Both the position numbers and the translations under genes were made by a program. Positions 1 through 10,328 of a DNA stretch of 64,000 nt are shown here, piece after piece. Positions within the stretch are counted from its first letter, which is position 1; each line of letters begins with the position of its first letter. Source of the stretch: Pyrenochaeta sp. MPI-SDFR-AT-0127 (taxonomy: Eukaryota; Ascomycota; Dothideomycetes; Pleosporales; Cucurbitariaceae); assembly GCA_020747015.1 (NCBI GenBank), contig JAGTJM010000002.1, positions 1,054,001 to 1,118,000 on the forward strand, read 5' to 3'. The notes below the pieces were generated by a model. That model was not told the DNA's origin. It did not search any database and worked only from the letters and a program-made list of their open reading frames with translations.

Positions 1-1294
1 GTGTAATGCAAGGCAAAGGTAGTGGCGAGCAAGGGTAAAATGCGGATCTGCACAGTCGGGTAATCGAGGACTTTCATCTCTTCAGCGCTCTCAATGTTTG
101 AATCACGGTCTTTGAACTGCCTCCTAACGCAGCAATACCTTACTGCAACCGTAACAGCCCGAGCTAAGACCAGCCTTGCGTGCATGATGATCTGACCCCT
201 CACAAATGTTAAGCTGCCATAAACAACGGCAGGGTGTCCCGTCCTGACAAACGTCCCTAGCTTGTCAGAAACCTCGGCATAACGTGATAACATGGCCGAT
301 TTGGGAACCCGAAAGTGATTGAATAACATGTATCCGTTATCCATAGACGCGTACCCATACTTCGGGCCGATGTCGCCAACGGCTATACCTGGAAGCGGCT
401 GGTGCGTCTTTTTGTCTCGGATTTGCAAAATAAAAGTTTGCGGGCCGTGGCTAACGTATTCAATTGGGTCATCTGTCCTGGGCGGATCGGAAGTTCCTTC
501 CTTTGGCAAAAGTAATTGTGCGACCACGATCTGCATTACATAGCGTTAGCACACGAGATGATTGAGTAGGTTCAATTATTAGAGTTCTGAAAAAGGGTGA
601 CACAGGAAGGATGGTATGTGGCGTACAGCATGTGTCGCAGTCCTGCCCATGGAGCCGTTCCACCATTTGCTCGCCGTCAGATACGGACTATGGATCTCAA
701 ACTCTTTCTTGACCGGGTCCCACCTTGCTGTCGTCTCGAGACCTCGTACGTTACTTCCATGGCCGAGCTCTGTTTGCGCGTAGCAACCAATGATGTCGTA
801 GCTGAGGATCTTAGGCATCCAATACTTTACTTGTTCTTCTGAGGCTTGCTCGCGTACCGTCGTTACTGCATAATGGCCATGTCAGCTCCGGTGTCCATGT
901 GACACGAACCTGCATGCCATATCGACTTTCAATTCTACTCACCGAACATGCTCATGTGCAGGAAATATGGGCTCATTTCATCGTTCAGATACTCTGCCAT
1001 TCGATAATCTTCGTGATCCCAGCCCTCTCTTTTGATCAGTCGCTGAATAGCCTTCGCCCTGGCTAAGCCCAAATGGAATCTTTCCGGCCGTGATAGATTT
1101 AGCTGCTGGTCTTTCTTGAAAATCTTCTCCTTCGTCAAGACGTTGAGTACCTTGACCTGCCGCTCAAGAAAGCCATCACGGCCTAAAAGGTGCTTGGCAA
1201 GTTGAGAAACGTCAATGGCTGAGCTGTCACGCTCAGTCTGGAGTATTGCTGTGCCGTCGTGGGCCGGCAGGAGATGATCGGTGAAGTCTGCCAT
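1..1294 (-). CDS. Acyl-CoA oxidase, peroxisomal, C-terminal part missing (window edge)
   Basis: Catalyses the first step of peroxisomal beta-oxidation, turning acyl-CoA into trans-2-enoyl-CoA with release of H2O2. The model has exons 1294-943, 865-627 and 530-1. The two introns (942-866 and 626-531) have GT-AG ends, and joining them gives a continuous acyl-CoA oxidase sequence. Visible family blocks are the N-terminal domain (about residues 1-130, with DEMSPYFLHM) and the FAD/substrate region TELGHGSN at about 149-156, followed by TASKWWNGSMGRTATHA. The third exon contains GIAVGDIGPKYGY and a motif close to RVPKSAML. About 373 residues are present; the family usually has 650-700, so the C-terminal half and any PTS1 signal lie off the window. 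The start at 1294 (MADFTDHLL) was chosen because it matches the usual short N-terminus. An in-frame upstream extension to 1372 has no good reason to be translated. Confidence 0.93.
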
Positions 1295-2130
1295 CGTGGG
1301 ATTGGTCGGATCGCAGATGAGCGAAGATGCCAAACAAAGCGCGATGCAGGTCGCGTACAGCGAAGCGAGCAAACGTTATCAAAACGATTATGCCTGTCAG
1401 AGCTGCTGCGGGCTACGGATACCTCACAATAACGGGATGTGAAGCTGAAGAAGAGCCAACCGGCAATAACACGGAAGATGATGATCGGGAACTCTAGCCT
1501 CGGCACATGCAAGCTCTTGTTCTAGCCAGTGTGTTTTGTGCAGAGTTGTTGATAATGCGCGTCACAATGCGGGGTGTGATTGGTGTCTCGATGCGGGATC
1601 ATAGGGCAATTTTCGGCATCTCGCGTATCTGGAAACAGAAGAGCATGCTTCCTCATCCACGACATTTGTTTCATGATTTATTGGTTCTAGTGTGATACTT
1701 GCGTTGTACTTGCAGGTGTGATGCTTATACTGAGCGATCAAAGTGCAATGAAGAATAAAAAAGAATAATGGAGTGGTACAACGGCTGGGCGGCCCACTCG
1801 CGCAGGTAGAAGATCAAACCATTTTTAGATGCAAAACAAGAAAGGACCCCTTGAGATAGGAAATGTTGTGCTTTTGGTACCAAAACAGATACCTCCCAAA
1901 AAAAAAAACAGCTAGTTGTACAGGATATCAGATGTCCAAACCCAAGTCGTGATTAGAGAAAAACATAATAATGAAGATAAACGCCGGGTAATTATACGCA
2001 AATACCCAACAGATCGAGGTCGCATATGCGGGAAGTGGAGTGACAACAGTAAGTGGTGTACCGGCGCACTAGGCAGCCTTTTTGGAGACTTGTCATCAAC
2101 AAAGCAGGATGGTGGTTGCAAATACGACGG
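1295..2130. other. Intergenic region between acyl-CoA oxidase start and acyltransferase stop
   Basis: Holds the promoter side of the oxidase and the 3' side of the acyltransferase, both on the minus strand. An 11-nt A run sits near 1900. No protein-like reading frame was recognised. Confidence 0.6.
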
Positions 2131-3924
2131 TTACTCAATCACCGTGTCGGCCCAACTCTTCAGGCCACCCTCTTCGCTTAGAAGACGGTCCATGTCTTCT
2201 TCGGCAAGTCGTACAAGGATCTCGAACGGCGCTTCGATACCGTTTGCGAGCTGTCGTCGTCGCGGCAGGAAAATCATGCCGCCGTCGCCCGGACCGTAAG
2301 ATCGCCTGATGAATTCGGGTCGACCAGCGAGAGAATCCTGCCTCAAATCAGTGCCAGGTATGCCCCAGCGGAAGTCTGCACCAAAGTTGAGCCACGAGGT
2401 AATGTAGATATCGGATCCAAAAGACAGTGCGAGGGCACACTCAGTGTCGGTGATTCGCTCAATTGATTTGAAAAAGGACAAGTGGCGTGAAATCCAGTCG
2501 TTGTTGACGTTGAGAATGGTGCTCTTGATTTTCCTTATGACGTGGAGGATTGTATCTTGGGTCACACTGCATGATTTCATCAGCTAAAACTGTCCTGACA
2601 CGGTTCGATATGGCCAAGATGTTGTGATGGCCCGCGGAGATGACTGCGACACAGTTTACGTTGTCCCAATCAAATGTGGCGACTGGAGAGAGAGAGAGAG
2701 AGAGAGAGAAATGAACCCACCTTTCTTCTGCCGTGAGATCGGCAATGTTGAGGGTGCCTCTGGAGAAAAGGGCCATGTTGCCCATGTATGACGCTGGAAC
2801 CGGAGGATGCTGCCTTCTCCGTAGATCAGTGGCGATTCCAATGTTGGTTTCTGTATAACCGCTGCTAGTCAAGCGATGTGCACGTGCGCGAGTAACATGA
2901 GTCCACACAAGGGCAGCCAGAACGTTGCACATGGTTGGAGGGACATCCTCCGGGAGATGTGGTCGTAGGCGCTCGCGATACTTGCGGACACGGTCTGCTG
3001 AAACAACAAAGATTCGTTGGGTGCACTTTGTTTCTTTGGGCAAGGTCTTGCGGTACGAGTAGGTTCCATCGCAATAGCAGTCGGCAGCCGAGCGTTCAAA
3101 CGGTTGAGACGACAATTGCTCGTCAATGGCGAGCCGGAGGTCTGACTGCTCGTCGGCTATGCTTGATGGTGCTGAATTGCTTAGCAATTGGACAGGTGGA
3201 AATGCAAGAGGGCGTAGCGTACCAAAGTCATCATAGTCTGCATTTCCGGAAATCTTGGACACGTTGGCGCAATAGGTTTGCCAGAAGGTAGTGACGCCTG
3301 AGAAATCCAGGACAGTGTGGTGCATGTACATGGAGAGGACCAGGCCGCCCGGAATGAAGAAGGCCTGCACGCGCATGGCGGGAGCGTCGCTCTTTTCAAA
3401 GTCTACCTTGCCCTCGCCGGTGGGAGGGATGCCGGGGTAGTTTGCAAAGTCTTCGGGGACAAACATGGCACTCTTGAAAGCACTGGGTGGCATGCCCTGG
3501 CGTTTGAGCTGTTGGTACGTGTGGGGGAAGTGCTGGGGGTGCCAGTGAATCTGCTTGGACTTGAAGATGCGGCGCTGCTGATCGTCTGAAGCATGTTCTG
3601 GGTACTGCAGGAGCAGCCTGCCCGTCTGACCATCAGCCAGACTGAGGGTGCCGGCGAGAAAAGGGAATCTGGTCAGGGTGAGGCGCAGGCCATCGCCAAG
3701 CGCCTGGATGGCGGCCTCGACTTCATTCTGGTCTGGAAACTGCAGCAGCGCAACAAGACGGCAATGGTCAGCGGCATGGCTTGAGGCATGGCATGGAGAG
3801 AACTGACTGGGAAGATGGACAGTGTCTGGGTGTAGACACGGACGACGTTCTGGTCCAGAAAGGAGAGGTGGAAGGGCTTGGAGGGGATCAACGACGGCGG
3901 CGGGCTTTCCGACTTGACAATCAT
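2131..3924 (-). CDS. BAHD-type acyltransferase (transferase family, trichothecene acetyltransferase-like)
   Basis: Predicted cytosolic transferase moving an acyl group from acyl-CoA to a hydroxyl or amine; the substrate cannot be told. Exons are 3924-3808, 3739-2721 and 2566-2131, giving 523 residues, normal for the family. Intron 3807-3740 has GTCAGT and CTGCAG ends with a CTGAC branch point. Intron 2720-2567 holds a (CT)n tract. The N-terminal LSFLDQNVVRVYTQTL is characteristic of fungal members. The catalytic HxxxD motif is HTVLD at about 180-184, and the structural DFGWG motif is present as DFRWG at about 443-447, ahead of FLPRRR. The third position of that motif is Arg instead of Gly, a seen deviation whose effect is unknown. 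The start was set at the first ATG in the frame of exon 1, 18-26 nt inside a (CTG)n tract. No biosynthetic core enzyme lies next to it, so it may act alone. Confidence 0.9.
2685..2710. repeat. (GA)n microsatellite in an acyltransferase intron
   Basis: About 26 nt of alternating GA on the plus strand, (CT)n on the coding strand, close to the donor of the second intron of the acyltransferase. It is non-coding in the spliced model. Confidence 0.95.
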
Positions 3925-3948
3925 GTCCACGACGCGTAGAGCAGCGGC

Positions 3949-3949
<1 letters not shown>

Positions 3950-3989
<40 letters not shown>
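3950..3989. repeat. (CAG)n trinucleotide microsatellite
   Basis: About 13 GCA/CAG units, read as (CTG)n on the minus strand. It ends about 25 nt upstream of the acyltransferase start codon, so it probably lies in the 5' leader or core promoter of that gene. Confidence 0.97.
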
Positions 3990-3990
<1 letters not shown>

Positions 3991-4061
3991 CTAGGGACCA
4001 GGGCGTGGGCAAGCCTAGTGGGAGGGCCAGAGACAGGGCGGGTGTGCCGCCATTCGCAAGA

Positions 4062-4063
4062 GT

Positions 4064-4131
<68 letters not shown>

Positions 4132-4180
4132 ATATGTATATATACGTATCTATATATATATATACGTCTCTCTCTTTCTC
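4062..4180. repeat. Compound (TA)n-(TG)n-(TA)n-(CT)n microsatellite
   Basis: A TA run (about 4066-4091) passes directly into a TG run (about 4091-4131), then into imperfect TA-rich sequence (4132-4164) and a short CT-rich tail. Long open frames through this stretch on both strands are by-products of the dinucleotide repeats. Confidence 0.97.
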
Positions 4181-4189
4181 TATCCAGGT

Positions 4190-6727
4190 ACCAAGAGCCG
4201 CAAGAGGGGGGACAGGTGGTGACAGTCCTGGGGAGGAGCAAACACGCCGCCGCCGTTGGAGCACGAGATGTCATTTTACCCCCTTCACCGCAAGGAGCTG
4301 GTTGCGTGCGTGTGGGTGTGACGGGAGGGCGGCACTGGCCCACCCCTACGACGTTTGGGAACGGGCCGAGTGCGCCAGCAGCCCAGCTACGACTGCTTGC
4401 GGCAACCGCTGGGCCTGCACAGACTCGGCGGGCCTGCTTCCCCGGCCTTAGCGGTGCTTGTTCCAGCGCCGCCGCCCATGTCGCTCGCCCACGCCAGCCG
4501 GCGCCAGCATCCGCCAGCAGCTGCCTACCGCTTCCCCGTCCGCCTTGTCGACCGTGCCTGGGGATCCAACTCTCGCGGAACCGGACGAGATGCACCCGCT
4601 GCGCCAACGTTCGACGACCCTCTGCCCGCCGCGCTGGCTGGCCTGCCCACTCCCCATGCCCCAGTGGGCGGCGCAGAGGCACCGGCGAGGGCGGGCGGGC
4701 GGCCTGGCCTGGCGTCTTCGTCGTCCTCTGCGGCTTCTTTGGGCACCGCGACGCGCGCACCATTGGCCCAGAGGTCAGGCGACAACACACAATGCAGCGC
4801 GAAAAAGCGTCCATGAGGGCGACTCTGCCACCCGCATCCTGGCTCGACAGGGGCCGGGGCCGATGCTCTGTGCCCTGTCGCTTGTCGCTCGTCGCTCTGC
4901 CCAGGCTGGCCCCATCCACGTCCCCACCTGCTGCGAGCTGCAGGCAACCAGTTTGCGGCACTGTGCACTGTGCTCACTGTGCTCACTGTGGCACCGCAGG
5001 GCCGATCGTGCTTACGAGCTGTGCTATAGCCCGCATGGTCGCCATGGTGGCCCTTTGGGCAATGCGAGTAATTGCCGCCGAAGCCACAATGGCCATGCCC
5101 ACGACACATGGCCTTTACTGCTTTGAGCACACCTCCATACACTACACCTCCCAAGGCCACATTGCCATCTTCCACAAGCTCCCGCCCTCGACGCTGCAAA
5201 CGCCGCAACCCGCTTCCTAGTACCAGGTGCGTGGGAGGAAGAGGGAGGAGGAGGGGGGGGGGCCCGGTTGCTACCCCAAAACACCATATCTTGTGATTAT
5301 GGGGGGTACTACGACGCATTCGCCCCCTGTGTGGTCAAAAAGTCCCAGTGCTCCCAGTCACCGTCTACACAAGACGGCGGTGAAGCGATTGCATCCTTTG
5401 GGTTGACTTGGGCGGGGTGTAAGCAGACAAATGCGTCACCATCAATAGCACCCACTCTAACGAGACACGTCGCGGGAGGATCTTCGGCTAGTGGGCCAGG
5501 ACCGGAATCTCCGCCAGCGACACAGCGACACACCGGTAGGGAGGCAACGAAGCTGCTGCCGAGAATAGAGCGTACCGCCATGGCCATGGTAGACGATGAA
5601 GCTCCGGCATAGGAGCCTGTGCCCTCTTCCCCCCGAGCAAATAAGCGCCCAACGCCTGGTGGGACACGACCGATCCAACGAGCACCACAAATGGTCTGCC
5701 GCGATGCTGCAACTCGTATGCACTACCAGGTCAAGCAATCGGCCCTGTTCCAGGGATCGAATCTGTTATATGTAAGCGTGGCATGGCTTTGAAGCATCCT
5801 CGCATGCGCTTGCAACTTTGTGCCACCACGGAACTCTTGAGCCTGCCTACGACCGGCCGTGTTCGATGCTGGAGGACCGCCTGTGCCCCCTTCGGCCGGA
5901 ATGTGATCCCAGCAACCTTGACGCGAATGGTCGGATAGATTTTCCGAGGAGTCACAATTTGTTTGGAATGACGACGGGTGGATCATGGAAAACACTCAAG
6001 TGAAGCTGCCTGACCGGAAAGATGATGCCGGGGGACGAGGTATGGCAACTGCGAGATTCAAACCTCCCGCTGACCATGGGGCCCAAATTTTTTTTTTTTT
6101 TTTTTTTTAAGAAACAAAATAAAAAACCTCCGCGTAGTCACAGGTAGATCTGGCGGACTCTGGCCGTAGAAATCGGAATGGTCTTTAGACGAATTTTATC
6201 GTGTCAGCCATTTGCTTCATCTTTTTGGGATCTGAGCCGCCTACCAGGGTGAGAAGCCTAACCAGGCAACAGATCGCATGAGTGCTTGGAGCATATTGGT
6301 AGGACACAAACTGACAGCCATTCTGACAAACTCTCACGGCGAGCAAAGACTTGTTCCTTCGCCTTTTCAAAGGGGTTTCCCAACATCCAGGGCTGTTGTT
6401 GGAGTCATAGCCAGGCCAGCCTCGCGAAGCTGCTAACCCAGAAGCGAATCAAGGTTTGCGGGGTAGCGTCCAGGGTCTCTTTTTCCCCGCGATCTAGATC
6501 GCCAGGGAAAAATACCGATATTTGCCATGACGGGCAATGACACTTGTAATCGATTCATGATGATTGCCACGCGCCTAGGCACCTTTGAGTCTCTAATTAT
6601 CATCATCCCCTCTGTACACTTGCCAGAAGATGGCGCGAAAGGGTGAATAGGCTGATGCTCGCATGTTTCCGGTCCGGCATCAGAATGGAGGATAGGTCTT
6701 ATATGGTCCCAAAACACGCGGGTTACA
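4190..6727. other. GC-rich then mixed intergenic region, no supported gene
   Basis: The part at 4200-5700 is GC-rich and has several overlapping open frames on both strands (up to 400 codons). Their translations are dominated by Arg, Ala, Pro and His and match nothing I know. A 9-bp motif TGTGCTCAC is repeated near 4975-4990 and G runs lie near 5244-5263. It is the shared upstream region of the acyltransferase and the acyl-CoA synthetase. A short 92-codon frame at 5587-5309 (-) begins in a good Kozak context but has no other support. Confidence 0.5.
6088..6108. repeat. Homopolymer T run (21 nt)
   Basis: Twenty-one consecutive T on the plus strand, followed by AAGAAAC. The preceding bases resemble pol III A- and B-box elements only loosely and do not fold as a tRNA. 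Confidence 0.9.
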
Positions 6728-8545
6728 ATGTCCTCCCCAACACGGTGCGACCCGTCTCTACTCTGGTGGCCTCAAGTCCATTTAGACTGCAAACTGATGC
6801 GCGATAGCCTCTATTCAGTCGGTTACTTCGGTACGCGAGTCGAACCCCCGCACGCATAGCAATTGACGATGTCCGCTCAAAGCACCAGCGAACACATCTG
6901 GAGCTGCTCTCAGATGTGCTGGCGCTGCGTGATACCATCCTGAATACCCTCGATATCACGACTCTTGAAGCCTTGGAGCGACGGGAAGAGGTCTATGTCG
7001 CCATTGTTGCAGCAGGTGGGTATGAATATACCGTGGCTATGCTGGCCGTGTTGGCACTGGGAGCCGCTGCCGTGCCAATTACGCCCGCACTTCCTGTCGA
7101 AGAAGCTGCCTATTTCGTGGAAAAGTCCCGCTCCGTGCTTGTTCTGGTCAGCTCGTTTGACCTGAAGAAGTGTTGTGACTTGGAGAAACGCATTGCATCC
7201 ACAAGCAACGAACAGTTCAAAGGCATTCCCATAGGACCTTGCACATACACCCCAACGCTTGACCCCATCGACATTGTAATCTCGTCGGATCGTGCGCTAG
7301 AAGAAAATGCACCCGGTGTCGTCATCTTTACCAGCGGCACGACTGGATCTCCCAAAGGTGCCGTCATGAGGAGAGCATTCGTCTTCGACTGCGCTTTATC
7401 TGTAGCAGATCACTACAGATTGACCGAAGACGATGTGATGCTGCATGTGCTTCCAGTACATCATGCAACTGGAGTTGGGATCAACTTCTTCCCCTTCCTT
7501 ATTTCTGGTGGTCGTATCGAGTTCCGTAGCGGCGGCTTCGACGAGGTGTGGATGTGGGAACGATGGAAACAGGGCGCCATCAATCCCTCTCGGCGCCTGA
7601 CTTTCTTCTCAGGCGTACCCACTATATACATGCGCATGAGACGGCACTACCAGCGCAATCTGCACAAGTTGCCGGCCGAGGAGCTGGCAAAGTACATTGC
7701 GGGAGCTAGGCAATTCCGTGCCTGTCTGTGCGGAACATCGGCATTACCCCAACCACTCAACGACTTCTGGTCAACTCTGATGCAGAGAAACATTGTGCAA
7801 AGATATGGAGCTACAGAGTTTGGGGCTATCTTCAAGGTGCGCCTGGATGACAAGAAGGTCCCTGAGGGCTCCGTAGGGGAAATAGCGAGCGGTATTGATG
7901 TCAAGCTGTCTGAAGGTGACGAGGGCGAGATACTAGTCAAAAGCCCGGTAAGTACAAGCGATTGCTCTTTCAGTAACCCTCGGTTAATGCCATCAGCATA
8001 TGTTTTCCAAGTATTTGCATGACCCCGAAGCTACAGCACAAGCCCACGACGAGGACGGCTATTTCCGGACGGGTGATATTGCGCGGAAAGAAGGCAAATA
8101 CTACTATATCATCGGCCGGGCTTCTCTCGATATCATCAAATCTGGAGGGTACAAGATCTCGGCCCTGGATATTGAGCGAGAGCTCCTAGGACTGCCATAC
8201 ATCGCCGAGGCAATGGTGGTGGGTGTCGACGACGAAGAGTATGGGCAGCGTGTCGCAGCTCTGATTTCGCTGCAGGAGGAGGACTTGACCGACGCCTTTC
8301 TGGAGACCTATGGAAACACCGAGTACATGCTGACTATTGAAGATTTGCGGCGAGATCTCAGGGATCGACTGGCAGGGTATAAGCTGCCGACGCTGCTTCG
8401 GGTTGTGGGCGGGGAGTTGCCGAAGACAGCAACTGGCAAGGTGCAGAAGAAGCTACTAGGCCCTCACTTCTTCCCGGCAAATTATCAGAGCAGTCCAGAA
8501 GTGCAGCAGTGGGTGACATCGTCAAGGCAGCTGGCGAAGCTCTAG
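6728..8545 (+). CDS. AMP-binding acyl-CoA synthetase, ACSF3/malonyl-CoA synthetase-like
   Basis: Adenylate-forming enzyme that would activate a carboxylic acid (malonate or a related short acid, by analogy with ACSF3) to its CoA ester. Exons are 6728-6744, 6819-7947 and 7997-8545, giving 564 residues. The P-loop TSGTTGSPKG is at about 177-186. YGATEFG, the hinge/core stretch RTGDIARKEGKYYYIIGR and the C-terminal catalytic-lysine motif LPKTATGKVQKKLL follow in the normal order. The 49-nt second intron (GTAAGT, CATCAG) is well supported. The first exon of only 17 nt is a model: reading upstream in frame meets a stop at 6805, while RLLRYASRTPARIAIDDV must be coding. A GTGCGA donor at 6745 and TTCAG acceptor at 6818 join it to MSSPT. 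No mitochondrial presequence or peroxisomal signal is obvious. Confidence 0.9.
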
Positions 8546-9542
8546 GTGAGCAGGCCAAGGCCTCCGTCTGCATCGTTGTAAGTCCTAGAGATGCTGCGTA
8601 CGTTCAAGTGGATAAATAAGTCTGTCAAATTCACGGAAGAACTTTTTAATTGCACCGAGTGACGATTGCAAAGTTCAAGTTTGTTGGGTAAGCCGACGAA
8701 TAATGGCCACTGATGGGGTTTCCATTCCAGGAATTGGCATGACATCAAATCTTTGTTCGCATTTGCTGCCTAACACTGAAGTTTCAAGTTGCAAATGACT
8801 ACCCGGTTGCCTTGCAGTCAGTTTCGATAATGTATTAAGCTTCCGGAAGCCCCTGCGCACATGTCCTCAACCAATGCTCTTTACAAAAATCAGCCATAGG
8901 TCTGGTATAGCACAGACATGTCAAACCAACACACCTAAATGCTCTGGGATTGCCTTCTGATTGTTCTCAGGCCTCTGTGATCACGAAATGGACAAGGGGC
9001 TTGTCCGGCGTAATTTTCAAGTGGTATTCCGCCACGCCATGCAACGCACGGTCTTCTTACAATTGAGCCGGCACTTTGCTCACCTAAGACAAAGACTGTT
9101 ACTACTATGTTCAAGAACACATTCTGATTAACAGGACCCGGAAAAGTGTCGGATACCGGGAAAATAGAAAAACCTTGGTGCGGCCAGGAATCGGCATCAG
9201 AGGCTGGAGTTTAAGAGCCGAGCTTAGAGTTATCTCCGTCAACAAATCTGTCGTCACTCAACCCCACCTTGGTAGCATTTGAAATTCTGGCCATAGGCGT
9301 GCAGTTCACCTCTGCGATTGGTCGATCCTAGGGAGAAGCGCCAGAAATCGGAACTATCCGTTGTTGGTTTCCTGTAGTGCAAAGCTATCACTCAATGCTG
9401 CCCCACCTTGAGGCTGTGAATGCGAACATAAAGACTCCTCCAGCCCCTCATTGCCCGCTCCCATACACTCTGACTGCTAACATTACTCTTTACAAATCCT
9501 CAGTGGTCTTGACAGCTAGCAAAACACCACCAATCACCTACA
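8546..9542. other. Intergenic region, 3' of synthetase and promoter of dienelactone hydrolase
   Basis: Tandem genes flank this stretch. The last 100 nt before the hydrolase start are CA/CT-rich, as in many fungal core promoters. No coding feature was seen. Confidence 0.6.
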
Positions 9543-10328
9543 ATGGCGTGCGATAACTGTAAGACGGGTTTCAAATGGAACGGCACCTCCACTGGCAAGG
9601 AATCCACCCTCAATAACATCTCGGCCTACGTTACTGGCGACTCCAAGGATGCTGCTATCCTCATTGTAACCGACATTTTCGGCTGGAAGCTGCCTAATAT
9701 TCGCCTTTTGGCCGACGAGTACGCCAAAGAGACTAATGCAACCGTCTACATTCCCGACATGTGAGATACCTTCTTCGCTATACCTGCATCTGTACACTCA
9801 TACTGTGTTTTTAGCTTCGATGGTGAAGTGGTAGACCCTGCCGCTCTCTCCGACCCGGAGAAAGCTAAGAGTTTCGATCTCATGGCATTCCTTGGCCGTC
9901 ACGGGAAAGACGTCCGCTGGCCACAGATCAAAGCCGCCGCCGAAACCCTCAAGTCGCAATATCCCAAGGTTGCAGCCATCGGCTTCTGCTATGGCGGCTG
10001 GGCCTGCTTCAAACTAGCTGCAGATCCATCTCTGATTGACGCCATCTCGACCGCTCACCCGTCCCTGCTTGACAAGTCCGAGATTGACAGCGTTAAAGTG
10101 CCAGTTCAGGTCTTGGCTCCGGAGAACGACTTTGCGTTTACCGAAGAATTGAAGAAATACACCCTTGAAACGCTGCCAAAGACGGGTGTACAGTGGGAGT
10201 ACATTTACTTCCCCGGCTTGCAGCATGGATTTGCGGCACGCGGAGATCCCAACGATAAGAAGCAGAAGGATGGGTTGGAGAGGGCAAAGAGAAGCGCGGT
10301 CAACTTTTTTAACGAGTTTCTGCACTAA
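9543..10328 (+). CDS. Dienelactone hydrolase family protein
   Basis: Small alpha/beta-hydrolase of the dienelactone hydrolase family; in fungi these act on lactones or other esters and the natural substrate is usually unknown. Exons 9543-9760 and 9815-10328 join across a 54-nt intron (GTGAGA to TTTTTAG) to give 243 residues, normal length. The catalytic triad is visible: nucleophile Cys131 in GFCYGGWA, Asp178 in ENDFAF and His210 in LQHGFAARG. The N-terminal CDNCKTGFKWNGT is typical of the fungal subgroup, and there is no signal peptide, so it is likely cytosolic. It follows the acyl-CoA synthetase in the same direction after about 1 kb; a shared pathway is possible but not shown. Confidence 0.93.

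Noticed and set aside
4018..5220. 400-codon plus frame, and 346- and 264-codon minus frames, over 3.9-5.3 kb
   Set aside because: They begin in or cross the microsatellite or lie in GC-rich DNA. Composition is biased to Arg/Ala/Pro/His, frames on both strands overlap, and no domain is recognisable.
5309..5587. 92-codon minus frame with a hydrophobic start (MAMAVRSILG)
   Set aside because: Good Kozak context only; no conserved feature, and it lies in a GC-rich stretch full of chance frames.
6790..6860. tRNA-like GGGGGTTCGACTC on the minus strand
   Set aside because: It lies in the coding 5' end of the acyl-CoA synthetase and the flanks do not form acceptor, D or anticodon arms.
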